In this document: piece by piece, positions 23,263-30,147 of the stretch | Numbering within the stretch: position 1 is the stretch's first letter | Layout of the letters: every line of letters starts with the position of its first letter | Assembly (NCBI GenBank): GCA_022508965.1 | Contig: JAFLUD010000008.1 | Location: forward strand, 1-41,439 | Length of the DNA: 41,439 bases | Direction of reading: 5' to 3' | Origin: Oscillospiraceae bacterium | GTDB lineage: Bacteria; Bacillota; Clostridia; Oscillospirales; Ruminococcaceae | The notes under the pieces: generated by a model | Told to the model about the DNA's origin: nothing | The model's database searches: none | The model's input: the letters and a program-made list of their open reading frames with translations, nothing else | Program-made: the position numbers and the translations under genes

Positions 23263-23580
23263 ATGAAGGCTTTGGGAATTATGCTGGTTGGAGCATTGGC
23301 GGTTGCGGGCGGTATTGCCGCGGCGACTTATATCACCAAGAAAAAGCTCGAAAGAGAAAACGAGGATAACTACTACGACGACTGGGACAGCGACGATATC
23401 GACGACGATTGGGATTTCGACTTCGACGAGGATATGGAAGTAGAGGGCGAGCCTTCGCTTGCCAAGAGAGCCGTTGACGCAGTCTCCGAGGGCGCGGCTA
23501 TCCCCGAGGAGCGTTCGCCCTTCGCAAGCGACGTTTTCGACGAGGAGACCGACGAGGACGATGACGACGAGGAGCTGTGA
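23263..23580 (+). CDS. Small membrane-anchored, highly acidic protein of unknown function
   Basis: I do not recognise a specific family for this 105-residue protein. A single hydrophobic helix (about residues 4-26, LGIMLVGALAVAGGIAAATYI) is followed by a basic KKKLERE stop-transfer and then an extremely acidic region (YYDDWDSDDIDDDWDFDFDEDMEVEG and a DEETDEDDDDEEL tail). The Gly/Ala-rich helix followed by charged residues resembles YtxH-like small membrane proteins, but the acid content is unusual. It has its own promoter, an AAGGAGG site and a clear terminator, so it is transcribed alone, immediately upstream of the SCIFF locus. The acidic tail could bind metal or cations; that is speculation. 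Confidence 0.8.
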   Translation: MKALGIMLVGALAVAGGIAAATYITKKKLERENEDNYYDDWDSDDIDDDWDFDFDEDMEVEGEPSLAKRAVDAVSEGAAIPEERSPFASDVFDEETDEDDDDEEL

Positions 23581-23600
23581 TCCGTAAGCAAGAAATTAAG

Positions 23601-23638
23601 AGGCAAGAATTTCCGCTTGGAGGTTCTTGCCTTTCTTA
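23601..23638 (+). terminator. Intrinsic terminator
   Basis: A 9-bp stem AGGCAAGAA/TTCTTGCCT with a 14-nt loop is followed by TTCTTAC. It separates the acidic protein gene from the SCIFF promoter 29 bp further on. Confidence 0.75.
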
Positions 23639-23666
23639 CTTCTAACCTCTTTTTCTCAAAAAAGTA

Positions 23667-23695
23667 TTGCAAAATGATTTTAAATATGCTATAAT
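23667..23695 (+). promoter_or_regulatory. Promoter of the SCIFF locus
   Basis: TTGCAA (23667-23672), 17-bp spacer, TATAAT (23690-23695), followed by AAAGGGGGTG before the TTG start at 23738. Confidence 0.82.
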
Positions 23696-23737
23696 ATACT
23701 AGTAACTTTATAAATACTTCTAAAGGGGGTGTTCTCG

Positions 23738-23881
23738 TTGAAGCACATTGTTACCGTAAATAAGGCTGATCTTAAGGATTCCGCTGTGAAGGGCGGCTGC
23801 GGCAAGTGCCAGTCCTCCTGCCAGTCGGCTTGCAAGACTTCCTGCACGGTCGCTAACCAGAAGTGTGAGTCCGTAAAGTAA
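23738..23881 (+). CDS. scfA: SCIFF ranthipeptide precursor (six cysteines in forty-five residues)
   Basis: A 47-residue peptide, too short for the ORF track. It starts with TTG behind AAAGGGGGTG. The leader is MKHIVTVNKADLKDSAVKGG and the core has six cysteines (C21, C24, C28, C32, C36, C43) spaced by Ser, Gln, Ala and Lys residues, exactly the SCIFF pattern. In characterised relatives the downstream radical SAM enzyme links Cys sulfur to carbons of neighbouring residues, giving thioether rings (ranthipeptide class). SCIFF peptides are nearly universal in clostridia and have been proposed to act in signalling, but their role is not settled. The gene is 80 bp upstream of its maturase. Confidence 0.95.
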   Translation: MKHIVTVNKADLKDSAVKGGCGKCQSSCQSACKTSCTVANQKCESVK

Positions 23882-23917
23882 GGCAATATTATTGCCAAGT
23901 GCTTTCGGAAAACATTC

Positions 23918-23945
23918 GGGCGGGGTTTCTCGCCCTATTATTTTG
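23918..23945 (+). terminator. Possible attenuator between scfA and scfB
   Basis: GGGCG and CGCCC (23918-23922/23931-23935) form a short stem followed by TATTATTTTG. A second palindrome, GGCAATATTATTGCC, directly follows the scfA stop (23882-23896). Either could lower expression of the maturase relative to the peptide or protect the scfA mRNA end. The stems are short. Confidence 0.4.
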
Positions 23946-23961
23946 ATTTTCAGAGGTTTTT

Positions 23962-25320
23962 ATGATCCATAAATTTAAGAAGCTGGGATATAATATAGTT
24001 CTCGACGCAAACAGCAACGCCGTTCACGTTCTGGACGACTGCGCGTTTGATATGCTGGATTTTGTGGAAGCGCCCATTCCGAAGGCTATGCCCGCGGAGC
24101 TTCCCCAGAAGCTCTCGCAATACCCCGAGATGAGCGTTCGCGAGACCTATTATGAGCTTTTGCAGCTTTATGAACACGGAATGCTCTTTTCCGAGGATAC
24201 GTTCTTGCAGTATTCTCATTCGGCGGTAAAAAGCCCCGTGAAGTCGATGTGCTTAAACGTTGCCCACGACTGCAATCTGCGCTGCGAATACTGCTTCGCG
24301 CAGACGGGAGATTTCGGCGGAGAGCGCGTTATCATGCCGCCCGAGGTTGGCAAAAAGGCTATTGATTTTCTTATTGAGAATTCGGGCGACCGCGAGAATT
24401 TAGAGCTGGATTTCTTCGGCGGCGAGCCGCTTATGGCGTGGGATACCGTTGTGGAGACGGTGAACTACGCGCGTTCTATAGAAAAGGAACACGGGAAGAA
24501 CTTCCGCTTTACCATCACCACCAACGGCGTTTTGCTGGACGACGAGAAGATCGGCTACATAAACCGCGAGATGAGCAATGTCGTGCTGTCGCTTGACGGC
24601 AGGCGCGAGGTCACCGACAGGATCCGCAAGACCTTAAACGATAAAAGCGTTTACGACGTTATCGTTCCCAAATTCCAAAGCCTGGTCGAAAACCGCGGCG
24701 TAAAGGACTATTATGTCCGCGCGACGTTCACAAAATATAATCTCGACTTCACCGAGGACGTTCTTCATTTGAGAGAACTCGGCTTCAAGCATCTTTCCGC
24801 AGAGCCTGTGGTTACCGACGAAAAGGAGCCTTACGCGCTCACCGAGGCGGATTATCCGAGAATTTTCGAGGAATACGACCGCCTTTGCGGGGTCATCGCA
24901 AACCGCACCGAAAATAAGTTCAATTTCTTCCATTTTATGATCGACTTAAACGAGGGTCCGTGCGCGATAAAGCGGCTTCGCGGCTGCGGCTGCGGAAACG
25001 ACTATGTAGCCGTCGATCCGCACGGCGACATCTACCCCTGCCACCAATTTGTGGGAATAGACAGGTGGAAAATGGGCAATCTTAATGATGGGACGTTCAA
25101 TGAAGCTATCAAAACCTACTTCTCCGAGACGCATCTCTATTCCAAGGACGGCTGCCGCGACTGCTGGGCTAAATTCTACTGCTCGGGCGGCTGCAACGCC
25201 AACAGCTTCATCTACGAGGGCGACTGCCGTCTGCCGCACAAATTCTCCTGCGAGCTTCAGCGCAAGCGCCTCGAATGCGCGCTTGCATTAGCCACCGATA
25301 AGGCGTTCAAGGATTTCTGA
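23962..25320 (+). CDS. scfB: Radical SAM SCIFF peptide maturase
   Basis: A 452-residue radical SAM/SPASM enzyme that should install Cys-derived thioether crosslinks in the ScfA peptide. Residues about 1-90 form a leader-binding RRE-like region. The radical SAM cluster motif is CLNVAHDCNLRCEYCFAQTG, with CxxxCxxC ligands at about C104, C108 and C111. GGEPLMAW and TNGVLLD follow in the barrel. The SPASM region has many Cys (GCGCGNDYVAVDPHGDIYPCHQF, CRDCWAKFYCSGGC) for auxiliary [4Fe-4S] clusters. It is preceded by AGAGG and lies 80 bp after scfA. Length and motifs match characterised SCIFF maturases such as clostridial CteB. Confidence 0.95.
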   Translation: MIHKFKKLGYNIVLDANSNAVHVLDDCAFDMLDFVEAPIPKAMPAELPQKLSQYPEMSVRETYYELLQLYEHGMLFSEDTFLQYSHSAVKSPVKSMCLNVAHDCNLRCEYCFAQTGDFGGERVIMPPEVGKKAIDFLIENSGDRENLELDFFGGEPLMAWDTVVETVNYARSIEKEHGKNFRFTITTNGVLLDDEKIGYINREMSNVVLSLDGRREVTDRIRKTLNDKSVYDVIVPKFQSLVENRGVKDYYVRATFTKYNLDFTEDVLHLRELGFKHLSAEPVVTDEKEPYALTEADYPRIFEEYDRLCGVIANRTENKFNFFHFMIDLNEGPCAIKRLRGCGCGNDYVAVDPHGDIYPCHQFVGIDRWKMGNLNDGTFNEAIKTYFSETHLYSKDGCRDCWAKFYCSGGCNANSFIYEGDCRLPHKFSCELQRKRLECALALATDKAFKDF

Positions 25321-25425
25321 TTTTTCGTCGTTTTGTGAAATTTATGCAAAGGATTCTCCAAAAATTTCCGCGATTTTTTAATTTGTTATTCAACATAACT
25401 TCACAAGCCGAACACAATTAGGGTG

Positions 25426-25431
25426 TATAAT
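25426..25431 (+). promoter_or_regulatory. Candidate -10 element for the HtrA-like gene
   Basis: TATAAT preceded by TG lies 53 bp before the ATG at 25484. No good -35 is at the correct distance (TTCACA lies about 20 bp upstream), so an activator may be needed or the match is incidental. Confidence 0.4.
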
Positions 25432-25483
25432 TTAATCATAGAAATAAAAATTCTGCATCACATACGTTTTGGGAGGGTTATTC

Positions 25484-26803
25484 ATGAACGAATATAATGA
25501 GTTTGAGAACATAAGCGCTTCCGAGGAGCAGACGGTCTCTTTGTCCGAGCCGCAGAAAAAGCCCCAAAAGCAGCGTAAGAGCTTCGCGGGCGTTAAGGTC
25601 GCGGCTCTGATACTGGCAGTGGTCATAGCGGGCGGCGGCGCAGGCTTTGGCAGCGCGTATTTTGCGGGAAGATCGCTCGGGATCAAAAATACGATCTCTG
25701 ACAGCAATACAGGCTACGGCGACGAGGATTCCCGGGTTGAATCGGGCGACAAGGACAAAGGCTCGGTTCCCACGCTCAGCGATCTTCAAAGCGGAGTAAA
25801 CGTGGGTGTTCAGCATATCGCAAGCGAAAACGTCGAGTACAATTCCGACGGCAGCTATAAATACACCCGCGATCTGGTAAGCGCTGTTCAGGACAGCATA
25901 GTCTACATCGAGGTATTCAAAAACTACCGCGGAGGCAAATCGCTTTACGGCACCGCAAGCGGCATTATTATCTCCAAGGACGGCTATATCGTTACCAACG
26001 ACCATGTTGTTGACGGCTGCGATTCGTACACAGTAAAGGTAAATTCCACCGACAGAGTAACCGGCTTGTCGGAATCGAAAACACACGACGCCAAGCTCCT
26101 CGGCACCGACAGCGAGACCGATCTCGCGGTTCTCAAAATAGAAGCGAACAACCTGCCCGCGGCAGTTCTCGGAGACTCCGACAAGCTGCGTCTGGGCGAC
26201 GACGTTATCGCTATCGGCAATCCTCTGGGACTTGAGACTTCCGTTTCAAAGGGAGTGGTTTCCGGACTTAACCGCCAGATCTCCGACAGCTCGCGCGGGC
26301 TTTCGTCTATACAGACCGACGCCGCTATCAACAGCGGAAACTCCGGCGGCGGACTGTTCAACGCCTACGGCGAGGTCGTGGGAGTTGTGAACCTGAAATA
26401 TGTTTCCGGCTATGCCGAAAGTCTCGGCTTCGCTATCACGATAAACGAGGCTAAGACGGTCATAAACGATCTTATCACGAAGGGCTATGTTTCGGGACGC
26501 GCGGTAATGGGTATCACCTACCTCAATATCACCGAGTCGATCGCCTCGTACAGAGGAATGACGGCAGGCTGGCAGGTAAGCAGCATAAACGATGATATGC
26601 CGGTAGCCAGAAGCGGTCTGGTGGTAGGCGATACCATTATCGAGATCGACGGAACGTCGGTGTTCGACAGCGATATTATGGAGGTATTCACCAAGAAAAG
26701 CCCCGGCGACACGGTTACTGTTACGGTTGTGAGAAACGATTCTCTCGGACGCAAGCGCAATGTAAAAATTGATATAGTGCTTTCGGAATCCAAGGGCAAC
26801 TAA
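25484..26803 (+). CDS. HtrA/DegP-like membrane-anchored serine protease
   Basis: A 439-residue trypsin-like protease of the HtrA family, probably acting in envelope protein quality control. The ATG at 25484 follows GGGAGGG; the track start lies 5 codons upstream. A cytoplasmic N-terminus (about 1-37, acidic then Lys-rich) leads to one TM helix (about 38-60) and a linker. The protease domain carries the triad in TNDHVVDG (H174), SETDLAVLKI (D213) and NSGNSGGGLF (S287). One C-terminal PDZ domain (about 335-435) includes VARSGLVVGDTIIEIDG. An extended -10 TATAAT lies at 25426. It is followed by a strong terminator shared with the convergent flotillin gene. Confidence 0.94.
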   Translation: MNEYNEFENISASEEQTVSLSEPQKKPQKQRKSFAGVKVAALILAVVIAGGGAGFGSAYFAGRSLGIKNTISDSNTGYGDEDSRVESGDKDKGSVPTLSDLQSGVNVGVQHIASENVEYNSDGSYKYTRDLVSAVQDSIVYIEVFKNYRGGKSLYGTASGIIISKDGYIVTNDHVVDGCDSYTVKVNSTDRVTGLSESKTHDAKLLGTDSETDLAVLKIEANNLPAAVLGDSDKLRLGDDVIAIGNPLGLETSVSKGVVSGLNRQISDSSRGLSSIQTDAAINSGNSGGGLFNAYGEVVGVVNLKYVSGYAESLGFAITINEAKTVINDLITKGYVSGRAVMGITYLNITESIASYRGMTAGWQVSSINDDMPVARSGLVVGDTIIEIDGTSVFDSDIMEVFTKKSPGDTVTVTVVRNDSLGRKRNVKIDIVLSESKGN

Positions 26804-26845
26804 AGGGTTTCTCGGCAGTCTTTGGATTCAACCCCGTATAAATTA

Positions 26846-26882
26846 AGATCCCATAGAGCTTTCTCTATGGGATCTGTTTTTA
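26846..26882. terminator. Bidirectional intrinsic terminator
   Basis: A 13-bp perfect stem AGATCCCATAGAG/CTCTATGGGATCT with a CTTT loop is followed by GTTTTTATTT on the plus strand. It ends the HtrA-like gene and lies 9 bp beyond the stop of the convergent flotillin gene. Confidence 0.93.
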
Positions 26883-26883
26883 T

Positions 26884-28491
26884 TTAGTTGAACTGTGTGG
26901 GTTTGTTGGAAGTAGGCGGTGTATTGGGAGCGGGCGGGGTGGTGTTCTTATCGGTCACAAGTCCCGAATCGGAGTTGATACCCGTGGCGATCGCTCTGCC
27001 CTGTACGAAGGAATTCACCATTTCCTTAAGGTCGATACCCAGACCCTCGAGAAGTCCCGAGGAGGCTTGGGTGGTGGCTTCGGTGATGTCCTTTACCAGC
27101 TTTGAGGTGTTGCCGTCGCCGTACATGGTGATCTTGTCGATGTTCTGGAGCGGACTTGCGATAGCCTCCGCAACAGCGGGCATCTGCTCGAAGTACATCT
27201 GGAGAACCGCTGCCTCTTCCATCTTCTTCATTGCCTCTGCCTTCTTGTCGAGACCTTCCGCCTCTGCAAGCGCCTTTGCGCGAACGGCTTCCGCTTCCGC
27301 AAGACCGCGCGCTCTGATACCCTCTGCCTCCTGCTCCGCCTTGAAGCGTGCAGCTTCCGCGCGTGCCTTTTCTGCGGCGGCTTCGTTCTCGGCTGTTACG
27401 AGAATAGCGGCTGCTTCGTTTTTCTTGATCTGCAGCTCCGCCTCGGAGTTCTGGATATCCTCATACTTCTTAGCCTCCGCGCTTCTCTGCGTGGTATACA
27501 GACGGGCGTCGGCGTTCTGCTGAGCCGCGTACTTCTGAGCCTCGGCGGTCTTCTTTACCTCGGCTTCGAGGGCGCGCTCTTTGATCTCGGCTTCCTTAGC
27601 CTTGATCTCGACTTCTTTTTCCTGCTTTGCGAGGTTTGCGTTTGCGGTCGTAATTTCGATCGTCTTACGCTGTTCTTCCTCTTGAATTCGGTAAGCCGCA
27701 TCAGCTTCCGCCTGCTTGATATCGGCGGCGCGCTTCAGCTCTGCCTGCTTGATGGCAAGCTCGTTCTGACGCTCCGCGATAGCCGTCTCGGAATCGACTC
27801 TCGCGTCGTTTGCCTTGCGGTTTGCCTCGGCTTGCGCGATCTTAATGTCGCGCTCGGCCTCCGCTTTGGAGATGGCTGCCTTTTTCTTTATCTGCATGGT
27901 GTTGTCGATACCCATGTCGTTGATGATCCCGTTGTCGTCAACGAAATTCTGGACGTTGAACGAAACGATCTCAAGTCCCATTGCGCGGAGATCAGGATCG
28001 GCGTTCTGCTTTACCTTATCCGCGAATGCCTGACGGTTGGAAACCATTTCCTCCAGCCGCATCTGACCAACTATCTCACGCATATTACCTTCCAATACCT
28101 CACGGGCAACCTGCGTGATGTAGGTTCCGTTGCGGTTGAGGAAGTTCTGCTGCGCACGGGCGATCGTGTCGGGATCGGGAGAGATCTTTACGTTTACCAC
28201 CGCGTCAACGTTGATGTTGATGTAGTCGCCGGTGGGAACGGGCTGCGCGGTCTTTACGTCAACCGACATCAGCGCCAGCTCCAGCGTATCGCAGCGCTCG
28301 AAGAACGGCAGCTTGATCGCCGCTTTTCCGATAACGACCTTCGCTTTTCTGCGAAGTCCGCTGATGATGAACGCCTTGTCGGGCGGAGCCTTGCGGTATC
28401 CCGCCGCGAACATAATAACAATAATTACGCAAACAATAATTATTGGGATCAAAAATCCCTTAGATTCCAAAAAGCTCAAACTCTCGGGCAT
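26884..28491 (-). CDS. Flotillin-like SPFH/Band-7 membrane scaffold protein
   Basis: A 535-residue flotillin, expected to organise functional membrane microdomains. The ATG at 28491 follows AAAGGAG; the track start is 12 codons upstream. An N-terminal membrane helix (about 13-33, LIPIIIVCVIIVIMFAAGY) is followed by the SPFH domain (about 38-190; ALMSVDVKTAQPVPTGDYININVDAVV). A long Ala/Glu/Lys coiled coil (about 210-430) comes next, with repeated KAEAERDIKIAQAEANRKA-type heptads and AEAEG motifs. A Pro/Asn-rich C-terminal tail ends the protein. Length and architecture resemble Bacillus FloT (YuaG). No NfeD-type partner gene is adjacent. It is monocistronic with its own promoter at 28538. Confidence 0.92.
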   Translation of the reverse strand: MPESLSFLESKGFLIPIIIVCVIIVIMFAAGYRKAPPDKAFIISGLRRKAKVVIGKAAIKLPFFERCDTLELALMSVDVKTAQPVPTGDYININVDAVVNVKISPDPDTIARAQQNFLNRNGTYITQVAREVLEGNMREIVGQMRLEEMVSNRQAFADKVKQNADPDLRAMGLEIVSFNVQNFVDDNGIINDMGIDNTMQIKKKAAISKAEAERDIKIAQAEANRKANDARVDSETAIAERQNELAIKQAELKRAADIKQAEADAAYRIQEEEQRKTIEITTANANLAKQEKEVEIKAKEAEIKERALEAEVKKTAEAQKYAAQQNADARLYTTQRSAEAKKYEDIQNSEAELQIKKNEAAAILVTAENEAAAEKARAEAARFKAEQEAEGIRARGLAEAEAVRAKALAEAEGLDKKAEAMKKMEEAAVLQMYFEQMPAVAEAIASPLQNIDKITMYGDGNTSKLVKDITEATTQASSGLLEGLGIDLKEMVNSFVQGRAIATGINSDSGLVTDKNTTPPAPNTPPTSNKPTQFN

Positions 28492-28537
28492 AATAAACTC
28501 CTTTCGGTATTGCCTATAGTTTCCCAATGCTAATTAT

Positions 28538-28566
28538 ATTGTATCATTTTCTAAAAATGCCGTCAA
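28538..28566 (-). promoter_or_regulatory. Promoter of the flotillin gene
   Basis: On the minus strand, TTGACG (28566-28561), 17-bp spacer, TACAAT (28543-28538), about 47 bp before the ATG at 28491. Confidence 0.75.
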
Positions 28567-28708
28567 GATACGACAATCAAAATCGGCGTTTTGCACAAAA
28601 TCTCTCTTTGTTTTTTTCAAAGCGGAGAATATCTCGGTTCTTTCCAATTCCTCATATTTTTTGTAATAAATAACCAATAGAATGGAGAAAATTTGTGAAA
28701 TATCACTG

Positions 28709-28738
28709 TTGACGAAAGGGGTGGATTTGTTTTATTAT
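28709..28738 (+). promoter_or_regulatory. Promoter of the V-ATPase operon
   Basis: TTGACG (28709-28714), 18-bp spacer, TATTAT (28733-28738), about 50 bp before the first gene. The 296-bp gap from flotillin to the V-ATPase operon holds only these two promoters and AT-rich DNA. Confidence 0.6.
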
Positions 28739-28787
28739 AAATATGTATGTTTTTATTATTTAAATATGTATATCAGGCGGTGAAATC

Positions 28788-29096
28788 ATGGATATTCTCA
28801 AGCGGATAATTACTATGGACAAGGCGGCGGCTTCGCGGGTTGCCGCGGCTGTTGAAAAGGAGCGCAAGCTGTCGGAGGAATCCGGCGAGCAGGCGGCTAA
28901 GGAAAGCGGGGAGATGATCTCCGAGGAGCGCAAAAAAATGCAGGCCGCGTGCGAAGAACAGCAGCAAAAGCTTGACCGTAAGCTGAAGGAGGCGGAGAAG
29001 ATCCGCGAGGAACGCTGCGCCGAGCTTGACGAGGTCTTCAACTCCAAGCGCGAGCAGTGGAAGTCCGAAATTTTAGACCGTATAACGGGGGTTTGA
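28788..29096 (+). CDS. ntpF: V-type ATPase peripheral stalk subunit (G/H type, NtpF-like)
   Basis: A 102-residue, almost entirely helical protein with dense Lys/Glu/Ala heptads (SEERKKMQAACEEQQQKLDRKLKEAEKIREE). In V/A-type ATPases the small coiled-coil subunit pairs with subunit E to form the peripheral stalk that holds the catalytic head still. Its position as first gene of the operon and its length match Enterococcus NtpF and archaeal AhaH. The ribosome site is GGCGGTG, and the next gene starts 1 bp after its stop. Sequence alone would be weak; the operon context makes the call. Confidence 0.85.
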   Translation: MDILKRIITMDKAAASRVAAAVEKERKLSEESGEQAAKESGEMISEERKKMQAACEEQQQKLDRKLKEAEKIREERCAELDEVFNSKREQWKSEILDRITGV

Positions 29097-29097
29097 T

Positions 29098-30132
29098 ATG
29101 TCGTTTTCTTCCAATTCCGTTATCGCTAAGGCGAGAGCGGTTTTCGGGCGTTCGCTTACTGCCGAGGACTATGCGCGGCTTTCCTCAAAGGAATCCGTAG
29201 CCGACGTCTGCGCCGAGCTAAAGCGGCTTCCGCGCTATGAGAAGGCTCTCGCTTCCGCGAATCCGCAGACTATCTACCGAGGTCAGCTCGAGGGCTTGCT
29301 GCGGCGCGCGGTTTTCGATATTTTTGAGAGCTTCAGAAAATTTGATTTCACCGAAAGCAAAGGATTTTTTAAATATATCGTAATGCGGCTTGAGATCGAG
29401 CAGATACTGCTGGCGATCCAGAGCGTTGCGGGCGGCGCGTCGGACGCGTATATCGCGGCGCTTCCGATGTTTTTGACGGATTTTGCGCAGATAGACCTTA
29501 TGGCTCTGGGAAGATCGCGAAATCTGGTAGAGGCTTCCGAAATGCTCAGGGGCTCTGTTTATTCCAAGGCGATAGGAGAGCTGCTGGTGTCCGCCGTTGA
29601 AACGGGAAAGCTGGATATCGGCGAGTGCGAACGGCGGCTGTATACTCAGTATTATATGAGAATGCTCAAAGCCGTCGACAGCGAGTATAAGGGCTCCGAG
29701 CAAAAGGAATTAAGGCGGCTTATTCTCAGAAGCATTGATATGGAGAACGTGGTTACGCTGTATCGGTATTCGCGCATATTCAAAACGGATTCCGAAGAGC
29801 TTCCCGAAAAGCTGATCCACTTTAAGTACAGGCTTTCGGAGGAGGTAATCGAGCGGCTGGCGGGCTACGGCGACGCGGGAAAGATCGCCGCAGAGCTGTC
29901 GAAGCTCGGCTATCGGCTGGACAGCGAGCCGCCGAAGGACGTTGAGCTTTTGACCGAGCGTATCAGTCTCGATTTTCTGAAGAAAACGCTCAGGCTGTCG
30001 CGAAGCTCGTCGGTGGTGTATTTCGCGCTGACCGAGTGTCTGGAGATAGAGCTTAAAAATATTATAACCATTATCGAGGGAATACGCTACGGGCTTGAGG
30101 GCGCGGCTATCCTCGATATGCTGGTAACCTAG
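29098..30132 (+). CDS. ntpC: V-type ATPase subunit C (NtpC, d-subunit)
   Basis: A 344-residue soluble subunit, the funnel-shaped socket that joins the central rotor D-F to the membrane ring. Its N-terminus SSNSVIAKARAVFGRSLTAEDYARL and the repeated helical motifs (for example RRLILRSIDMENVVTLYRYSRIF and LEIELKNIITIIEGIRYGL at the end) are characteristic of the V/A-ATPase C/d family, including the Asn-centred DxxNVxTLYR and LKNIxxIxxG blocks. The length is standard. It is tightly packed between the stalk gene and ntpI. Confidence 0.92.
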   Translation: MSFSSNSVIAKARAVFGRSLTAEDYARLSSKESVADVCAELKRLPRYEKALASANPQTIYRGQLEGLLRRAVFDIFESFRKFDFTESKGFFKYIVMRLEIEQILLAIQSVAGGASDAYIAALPMFLTDFAQIDLMALGRSRNLVEASEMLRGSVYSKAIGELLVSAVETGKLDIGECERRLYTQYYMRMLKAVDSEYKGSEQKELRRLILRSIDMENVVTLYRYSRIFKTDSEELPEKLIHFKYRLSEEVIERLAGYGDAGKIAAELSKLGYRLDSEPPKDVELLTERISLDFLKKTLRLSRSSSVVYFALTECLEIELKNIITIIEGIRYGLEGAAILDMLVT

Positions 30133-30147
30133 AAGGGTGGTGCGGAA

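Noticed and set aside
26884-28491. Internal repeats in the flotillin gene as a DNA repeat array
   Set aside because: The repetition is explained by the Ala/Glu heptads of the coiled coil; no regular DNA unit or spacers.
27682-28533. 283-codon plus-strand ORF opposite flotillin
   Set aside because: Shadow of the flotillin gene's repetitive coiled-coil and SPFH coding sequence.
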